Shown in pieces: positions 60,162 through 64,000 of a DNA stretch of 64,000 bases. The DNA is from an uncultured Blautia sp. (lineage in GTDB: Bacteria; Bacillota; Clostridia; Lachnospirales; Lachnospiraceae), in contig NZ_CANTKB010000006.1 in the NCBI RefSeq assembly GCF_947654165.1, positions 71,854 through 135,853 of the forward strand, written 5' to 3'. Position 1 is the stretch's first letter; each line of letters begins with the position of its first letter. Under the pieces are notes generated by a model. The model saw nothing but the letters and a program-made list of their open reading frames with translations, was not told the DNA's origin and ran no database searches. A program made the position numbers and the translations under genes.

Positions 60162-61088
60162 ATGGATATGGAAGCAGGAAAAACACTTACCAATGAGGAG
60201 GTTATAAGGGAACTTCTCAAATTACTAAAAAAGAATACCATGAAAGAGCAGGCAAATGATGTATTTGAAATATGCAGTTATGTGGATGGTCTGGAGAAAA
60301 AGATTGATTCCATGATGGAAGAACTCACCAACATGCAGAACCAGATCAAAGAAATGCAGGAAGATACACTTGTCAATAATGCAAAAAAGGCATTGTCAGA
60401 AGCACAGGAGCGACTTAATACCAGATGTGAGCAGATAAAGTCACAGGTATTAGAAGTGAAAGAACAGGTCAAATCTACAGCAAAGAGCATAGTTGATGAA
60501 GCAAAGGCAAAGGGAAGAACTGCATTATACAGGGTGTCGGAGTTCTTAGCAATTAAGAAAAGGCTTCTTGATATCCGAGAGAATGTAAGAGGTGCAATCA
60601 AGACCACGGATAAGGATATAGCAAAGACAGCGCTTCTTACAAAAGGATTTCGTGAAGCTGGTCAGACAGCAGCTAATGCATTCCGTACTTTTGCTGACAA
60701 GCCAGAGGTGGATTATTCACAGAAAGAGCAGAAACATCCCATTACAAAGGCGGTGCTTGCACCTATGAAAGCAGTGAGAAAGTTGTTTGTATCAATGGAG
60801 CTGCATTTGGATGCATCTATAGATAAGCTGGATAATCTGGCTATGAATGTGCAGCTTGATAAGGAAAAGTATATGGAGAATGTGAAAACAAAGGAACAGG
60901 AACAGACAGAGCCGGAGAGGGCAGAAGCTGAGCGAGTGGAAGCAGAGGTTGTATATTCACCGATGGTTGCTGAACCACAGGAGTATCAGTATAATGCAGA
61001 TGCATTTGATGCTAGAGGTGTGGATGAGGTGAAGCAGGAAGCGGCACATAAGGAAGTATCAAAGGTAAGAGAAGATAAAGCCAGATAG
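60162..61088 (+). CDS. coiled-coil element protein, probably DUF6674
   Basis: 308 residues. The N-terminus (NEEVIRELLKLLKKNTMKEQ) leads into long coiled coils (about 40-140) and a helical core. The C-terminus is Glu/Arg/Ala-rich. I associate it with the DUF6674 family from clostridial elements, by memory only. It ends the backbone transcription unit; a terminator follows directly. Role unknown. Confidence 0.65.
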   Translation: MDMEAGKTLTNEEVIRELLKLLKKNTMKEQANDVFEICSYVDGLEKKIDSMMEELTNMQNQIKEMQEDTLVNNAKKALSEAQERLNTRCEQIKSQVLEVKEQVKSTAKSIVDEAKAKGRTALYRVSEFLAIKKRLLDIRENVRGAIKTTDKDIAKTALLTKGFREAGQTAANAFRTFADKPEVDYSQKEQKHPITKAVLAPMKAVRKLFVSMELHLDASIDKLDNLAMNVQLDKEKYMENVKTKEQEQTEPERAEAERVEAEVVYSPMVAEPQEYQYNADAFDARGVDEVKQEAAHKEVSKVREDKAR

Positions 61089-61092
61089 TTTT

Positions 61093-61124
61093 GAGGACGT
61101 GGGAGAGATTCTGCGTCCTTTTTT
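61093..61124 (+). terminator. terminator separating backbone from right-hand cargo
   Basis: AGGACG (61094-61099) pairs with CGTCCT (61114-61119), followed by TTTTTT. Confidence 0.78.
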
Positions 61125-61145
61125 AGTGCGGATCAATTTGATAGA

Positions 61146-61154
61146 TGTTATAAT
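61146..61154 (+). promoter_or_regulatory. extended -10 promoter candidate for the right-hand cargo
   Basis: TGTTATAAT at 61146-61154, a TGn-extended consensus -10, 70 nt before the TTG start of the PAS-domain gene. The -35 position is poor. Confidence 0.4.
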
Positions 61155-61223
61155 GTGAAAAGATAAATGCGAAACATGCGCTATACTAGCAAAAGTTATT
61201 AATTATATAAAGGTGGGAGAAAT

Positions 61224-61910
61224 TTGGCAAAAAGTAAAAAGACAAAAACACATAAAAAGATAGATGGTCAGCTTTTACAGATGAACAAGAAGTTTAGTAA
61301 TCTCAAGATGAAACAGAAGGATAAGATTACAGGCTGGGTGTATGAAGAATATAAAAAATATGTAGCAGAACATGAAAAAGCCCCGGATTCATTAGCTGAT
61401 GAACAGATTGTTGAAGCTGTACTTGATAAGATAAATGAGGCACAAATCTGGATACCAGATGGAGAGATATACGATTATTATCGAAGAAAGAAACCACAAC
61501 TTCAGAAGAGGCTTGATAGTGAAAAGTTGATTGAGTTTAAATCATATGTCAGCTTTTATAAGAGCATTGTTGATCAGGACAGGGCATCCGTTGTTATATG
61601 CAATCTCAAACATGAGATTATCTACATGAATCCGGCAGCTGTTACCAGCTATGCGAAGCGAGGAGGCGACAAACTTATCGGAAGAAGCCTGTTAGACTGC
61701 CATAATCCGGAATCAAGAGATAGAATACAGCAGGTAGTGGACTGGTTTGCAGCAGATGAAAGACATAATATCGTTTATACTTTTCATAATGAGAAACAGA
61801 ATAAAGATGTTTACATGGTGGCACTCAGAGATGAGGGTAATCTGATAGGATATTATGAGAAACATGAATATCGAAATTCAGAAACCATGAAACCATACGA
61901 TTTGTGGTGA
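61224..61910 (+). CDS. PAS-domain protein with basic N-terminal module
   Basis: 228 residues from TTG 61224 (AAAGGTGGGAGAAAT upstream). The first 20 residues are very basic (AKSKKTKTHKKIDGQ). A helical segment at 25-105 follows, then a PAS domain: YKSIVDQDRASVVICNLKHE, IIYMNPAAVTSYAK, SLLDCHNPESRDRIQQVVDW and a C-terminal strand GNLIGYYEKHEYRN. There is no kinase, GGDEF or other output domain. The combination of a DNA- or RNA-binding-like N-terminus and a PAS sensor suggests a one-component regulator, but this is inference. It is the first gene of a cargo cluster. Confidence 0.7.
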   Translation: MAKSKKTKTHKKIDGQLLQMNKKFSNLKMKQKDKITGWVYEEYKKYVAEHEKAPDSLADEQIVEAVLDKINEAQIWIPDGEIYDYYRRKKPQLQKRLDSEKLIEFKSYVSFYKSIVDQDRASVVICNLKHEIIYMNPAAVTSYAKRGGDKLIGRSLLDCHNPESRDRIQQVVDWFAADERHNIVYTFHNEKQNKDVYMVALRDEGNLIGYYEKHEYRNSETMKPYDLW

Positions 61911-61914
61911 TGAT

Positions 61915-62295
61915 ATGACTAAGGATGAATGGTACAAGCAGTTATTTGAGAGACTGGATAATTCCAAGTTCAGAAGCAGTTTCCATCTGAAGCAGAAAGA
62001 TATTGATTACATAAATGAAAAAGGTCTTGATACAATAAGACAACATGCAAAGGATTTTATTGCAAAGAGAGAAGCTCCGGCATATATAGCAAATGATGGC
62101 AAACAGACACCAATGCGTGGACATCCAGTATTTATTGCTCAGCACGCTACAGCAACATGCTGCAGGGAGTGCATCCGAAAGTGGCATAAAATGCAGCCTG
62201 GCAAGGAACTAAGTCAGGTGCAGCAGGATTATCTTGTAGATGTAATTATGACATGGATTCAAAAAGAAATGGAGAGGCAGGAACATAAAATATGA
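61915..62295 (+). CDS. DUF4186 protein
   Basis: 126 residues with the DUF4186 core: ANDGKQTPMRGHPVFIAQHA and TCCRECIRKWH. The two Cys pairs and His residues look metal-binding. Start ATG 61915, 4 nt after the PAS gene; its stop overlaps the VOC gene start (ATGA). The family occurs in many bacteria without an assigned function. Confidence 0.82.
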   Translation: MTKDEWYKQLFERLDNSKFRSSFHLKQKDIDYINEKGLDTIRQHAKDFIAKREAPAYIANDGKQTPMRGHPVFIAQHATATCCRECIRKWHKMQPGKELSQVQQDYLVDVIMTWIQKEMERQEHKI

Positions 62296-62663
62296 GTTTG
62301 AAAAATGTATTGATTATTGTTGATAACATTGACGAATCAATTGATTTTTATGAAGAACTGTTTGGACTGCGTGTGATTACAAGGCAGGAAGGTAATGTGA
62401 TAATGTCAGAGGGGCTTGTATTGCAGGATGTAGATGTATGGTATGATAGTACAAAAATACATACAACTCCACATAACAATATGACAGAACTTTATTTTGA
62501 AGATAATGATATAGAAGGTATTATTGAAAAACTGGAGTCTGGCAAGTATGTTGTAAGTTATGTTACGGATTTAATGGAACTTGAATGTGGACAGAAGCTT
62601 GTAAGATTTTATGATCCATCAGGAAATCTTATAGAAGTACGAACACCAGTTAGCCACAACTGA
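62292..62663 (+). CDS. VOC/glyoxalase-superfamily protein
   Basis: 123 residues with two beta-alpha-beta-beta-beta halves: NVLIIVDNIDESIDFYEELF and ELYFEDNDIEGIIEKLES, ending VRFYDPSGNLIEVRTP. The terminal Glu is the usual metal ligand position. Members include glyoxalases, dioxygenases and drug-binding proteins such as bleomycin-resistance proteins; the substrate cannot be told. Confidence 0.85.
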   Translation: MSLKNVLIIVDNIDESIDFYEELFGLRVITRQEGNVIMSEGLVLQDVDVWYDSTKIHTTPHNNMTELYFEDNDIEGIIEKLESGKYVVSYVTDLMELECGQKLVRFYDPSGNLIEVRTPVSHN

Positions 62664-62684
62664 AGAAAGCGGATTTGAGAAAAA

Positions 62685-63158
62685 ATGCAGATATTTGTAG
62701 ATGCGGATGCGTGTCCGGCAGTGGACATTGTTGAGACAATAGCAGAGAAATACAATATTTCCATCACATTGCTGTGTGATACGAATCATATTTTGTATTC
62801 TGATTACAGTGAGGTGATTGTGGTAGGCGCAGGAGCAGATGCAGTAGATTATAAACTAATTAGCATATGTCATAAAGGGGATGTAGTAGTATCGCAGGAT
62901 TATGGTGTCGCTGCAATGGCACTTGGGAAAGGTGCATATGTTATTCACCAATCAGGCAAGTGGTACACGAATGAGAACATAGATCAGATGCTTATGGAGC
63001 GACATCTTAACAAGAAGGCAAGACGCAGCTCTCATAAGAATCATATGAAAGGACCGAGAAAGCATACGGAAGAAGATGATGTACGCTTTGCACAGTCCTT
63101 TGAAAAACTTATACTGATGGCAAAGTCAAAAGAAGGTGCTCAAAGTGGGACTATTTAG
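62685..63158 (+). CDS. YaiI/YqxD-family protein (DUF188)
   Basis: 157 residues: MQIFVDADACPAVDIVETIA, then VVSQDYGVAAMALGKGAYVI and the Lys/Arg/His-rich HLNKKARRSSHKNHMKGPR. The acidic residues in DADACP and QDYGVA fit the PIN-like NYN fold of this family, so RNA hydrolysis is possible. It begins 21 nt after the VOC stop. The 3' end overlaps the next gene by 14 nt. Confidence 0.87.
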   Translation: MQIFVDADACPAVDIVETIAEKYNISITLLCDTNHILYSDYSEVIVVGAGADAVDYKLISICHKGDVVVSQDYGVAAMALGKGAYVIHQSGKWYTNENIDQMLMERHLNKKARRSSHKNHMKGPRKHTEEDDVRFAQSFEKLILMAKSKEGAQSGTI

Positions 63159-63363
63159 GAAAAAGACAGTTACAAAGACATATGATAAGGAAAATAAGAA
63201 ACCGGTAATTAAGGCCAGCATATGTAATGGTGAACAAGTTGCAGGTTTTAAGGATATTCATACAGGTAAAATAGAAGAGGTTATGCTGATTAAGAACCAG
63301 GCAGACCTTGATGCATTCAAGAAAATGTATGGAATAGATGGAGAGATAGAAAAGGAATACTGA
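63145..63363 (+). CDS. small conserved protein of unknown function
   Basis: 72 residues from GTG 63145 (AGAAGG upstream; GTG 63136 possible): MGLFRKKTVTKTYDKENKKP, then IKASICNGEQVAGFKDIHTG. A small soluble protein that resembles a widespread clostridial family often mislabelled as aspartate dehydrogenase. No catalytic motif is seen. It overlaps the YaiI-like gene and abuts the ArsC-like gene. Confidence 0.65.
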   Translation: MGLFRKKTVTKTYDKENKKPVIKASICNGEQVAGFKDIHTGKIEEVMLIKNQADLDAFKKMYGIDGEIEKEY

Positions 63364-63364
63364 T

Positions 63365-63706
63365 ATGAATATACAGATATTTGGAACAAAGAAATGCAAT
63401 GATACTAAGAAGGCGGAGCGTTTTTTCAAGGAGCGGGGCATAAAGTATCAGTTCATTGATATGAAAGAAAAAGGTATGAGCAAAGGAGAATTTAATTCAG
63501 TAGCTCAGGCAAATGGTGGATTAGAAAATATGGTTAACTGGGATGGTAAGGACAAAGATTTACTTGCTCTTATTAAGTATATCGCAGATGAAGATAAGCT
63601 TGAAAAAGTGCTTGAGAATCCACAAGTAATTAAAACACCAGTAGTAAGAAACGGAAAGCAATCAACATTTGGTTATCAGCCGGATATCTGGAAAGGATGG
63701 AACTAA
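63365..63706 (+). CDS. ArsC/Spx-family thioredoxin-fold protein
   Basis: 113 residues: IQIFGTKKCNDTKKAERFFK with a single Cys in the ArsC/Spx position, then GIKYQFIDMKEKGMSKGEFN and KTPVVRNGKQSTFGYQPDIW. Only one cysteine is in the active loop (no CxxC), as in ArsC-like reductases using glutaredoxin-type partners. Arsenate reductase activity is not established and no ars genes are nearby. Confidence 0.82.
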   Translation: MNIQIFGTKKCNDTKKAERFFKERGIKYQFIDMKEKGMSKGEFNSVAQANGGLENMVNWDGKDKDLLALIKYIADEDKLEKVLENPQVIKTPVVRNGKQSTFGYQPDIWKGWN

Positions 63707-63952
63707 ATGTACTTAATTAAGACTTTAATGGGAGATATAACAAAAGTAACAGATGTGCAGGCAATTGTGAATGCAGCAAATAACTCTCTTCTTGGCGGAG
63801 GCGGTGTAGATGGTGCAATTCATAGAGCAGCAGGACCGGAGCTTCTGGCGGAGTGCAGGACACTACACGGATGTGAGACTGGAGAAGCAAAGATAACAAA
63901 AGGATATAATCTGTCATGTGATTATGTGATACATACTGTAGGACCGATGTAG
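63707..63952 (+). pseudogene. truncated macro-domain (ADP-ribose-binding) gene
   Basis: 81 residues starting directly after the preceding stop. VTDVQAIVNAANNSLLGGGG, VDGAIHRAAGPELL and a final DYVIHTVGPM give the first half of a macro domain, including the NAAN and GGGG-DGAIHRAAG loops. Macro domains normally run about 170 residues with further beta strands and the second phosphate loop. Here a TAG follows VGPM and no other frame downstream restores the motif. It looks like a 3' deletion or truncation rather than a short functional variant. A GGAGG site at 63991 suggests another gene just beyond the window. Confidence 0.65.
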
Positions 63953-64000
63953 GACGGATTTTGCGGACATTCAAAATAAAAAAGAATGTGGAGGTAACAG

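Larger units (their letters stand above)
20589..64000 (+). mobile_element. integrative and conjugative element, Tn1549/CTn-like, right end outside window
   Basis: Nearly every gene from here to the edge is on the + strand. The set matches the conjugative elements of Clostridia: MobC, MOBP-type relaxase, PcfB-like protein, VirD4-type coupling protein, Maff2, VirB6-like, PrgI, VirB4-like ATPase, CD1108/NlpC-P60 protein, the large methyltransferase-helicase, sortase, SpoVG and DUF6462 proteins. Junction estimates are approximate. No integrase gene is seen and there is no copy of a core gene on the right, so at least the recombination module and right attachment site are missing from view. Two cargo segments are inserted (41.0-42.3 kb and 61.2-64 kb). 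Confidence 0.9.

Noticed and set aside
63365..63706. Arsenic-resistance operon
   Set aside because: A single ArsC-like protein with no arsR, arsB or acr3. The family is also used for Spx-type regulators.

Overview
The window looks like a chromosomal segment of a low-to-mid GC Gram-positive of the class Clostridia, most likely a Lachnospiraceae-type gut bacterium. This rests on AGGAGG-type ribosome sites, frequent GTG/TTG starts, housekeeping proteins of clostridial type, and a mobile element built from protein families typical of Clostridia (CD1108, Maff2, PrgI, DUF6462, DUF4313). The genus is not determined.

Positions 1 to about 20.4 kb are ordinary core genome. In order: the 5' part of a nicotinate phosphoribosyltransferase gene (minus strand), glycerate kinase, a VanY-like carboxypeptidase (minus), tRNA-Gln, acyl-ACP thioesterase, a CvfB-like S1 protein, a methyltransferase, dnaE, pfkA, an SpoU methyltransferase, an SH3/SleB-type wall hydrolase, an NfeD plus SPFH pair, a patatin-like lipase, and a tight run of ornithine carbamoyltransferase, birA, a small conserved protein, coaX and dusB. 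It ends with greA and lysS. Several sigma-A promoters and hairpin terminators are readable.

From just after lysS to the right edge (about 20.6 to 64 kb) lies most of an integrative and conjugative element (ICE) of the Tn1549/CTn type, almost entirely on the + strand. The left part carries DUF6462 DNA-binding proteins, a roughly 500-nt gene-free stretch dense in RNA-like stems, and a ParM-like/ParR-like partition pair. Next come a lipoprotein, a giant Cna-B/SpaA adhesin with an LPQTG anchor, DUF5688, RadC-like and Toprim/DUF3991 proteins. A strict 32-bp-period array of GC hairpins and a large palindrome follow; the latter may be oriT. Then come MobC and a MOBP-type relaxase, followed by the transfer machinery: PcfB-like, VirD4-type coupling protein, Maff2, VirB6-like, PrgI, VirB4-like and a CD1108/NlpC-P60 hydrolase. 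A 2546-residue methyltransferase/SNF2-helicase protein, a sortase and a double-SpoVG protein complete the backbone. No integrase and no right end are visible, so the element continues past 64 kb.

Cargo sits in two places. Between the coupling protein and Maff2 there is a yjdF riboswitch, yjdF and a GNAT acetyltransferase. At the right there is a cluster with its own terminator and promoter boundary: a PAS-domain protein, DUF4186, VOC, YaiI-like, a small conserved protein, an ArsC-like protein and a truncated macro domain.

The most notable observations are: (i) a complete TnpV-family gene with its own ribosome site nested in another frame of the 2546-codon gene, exactly where the host protein is a low-complexity linker; (ii) the 32-bp-period hairpin array with one unit missing in register and a 10-bp inverted repeat bracketing its first half; (iii) the unassigned structured region at about 21.62 to 22.14 kb with a pseudoknot-capable 3' part; (iv) two terminator-like hairpins that share an apical sequence but have covarying lower stems.
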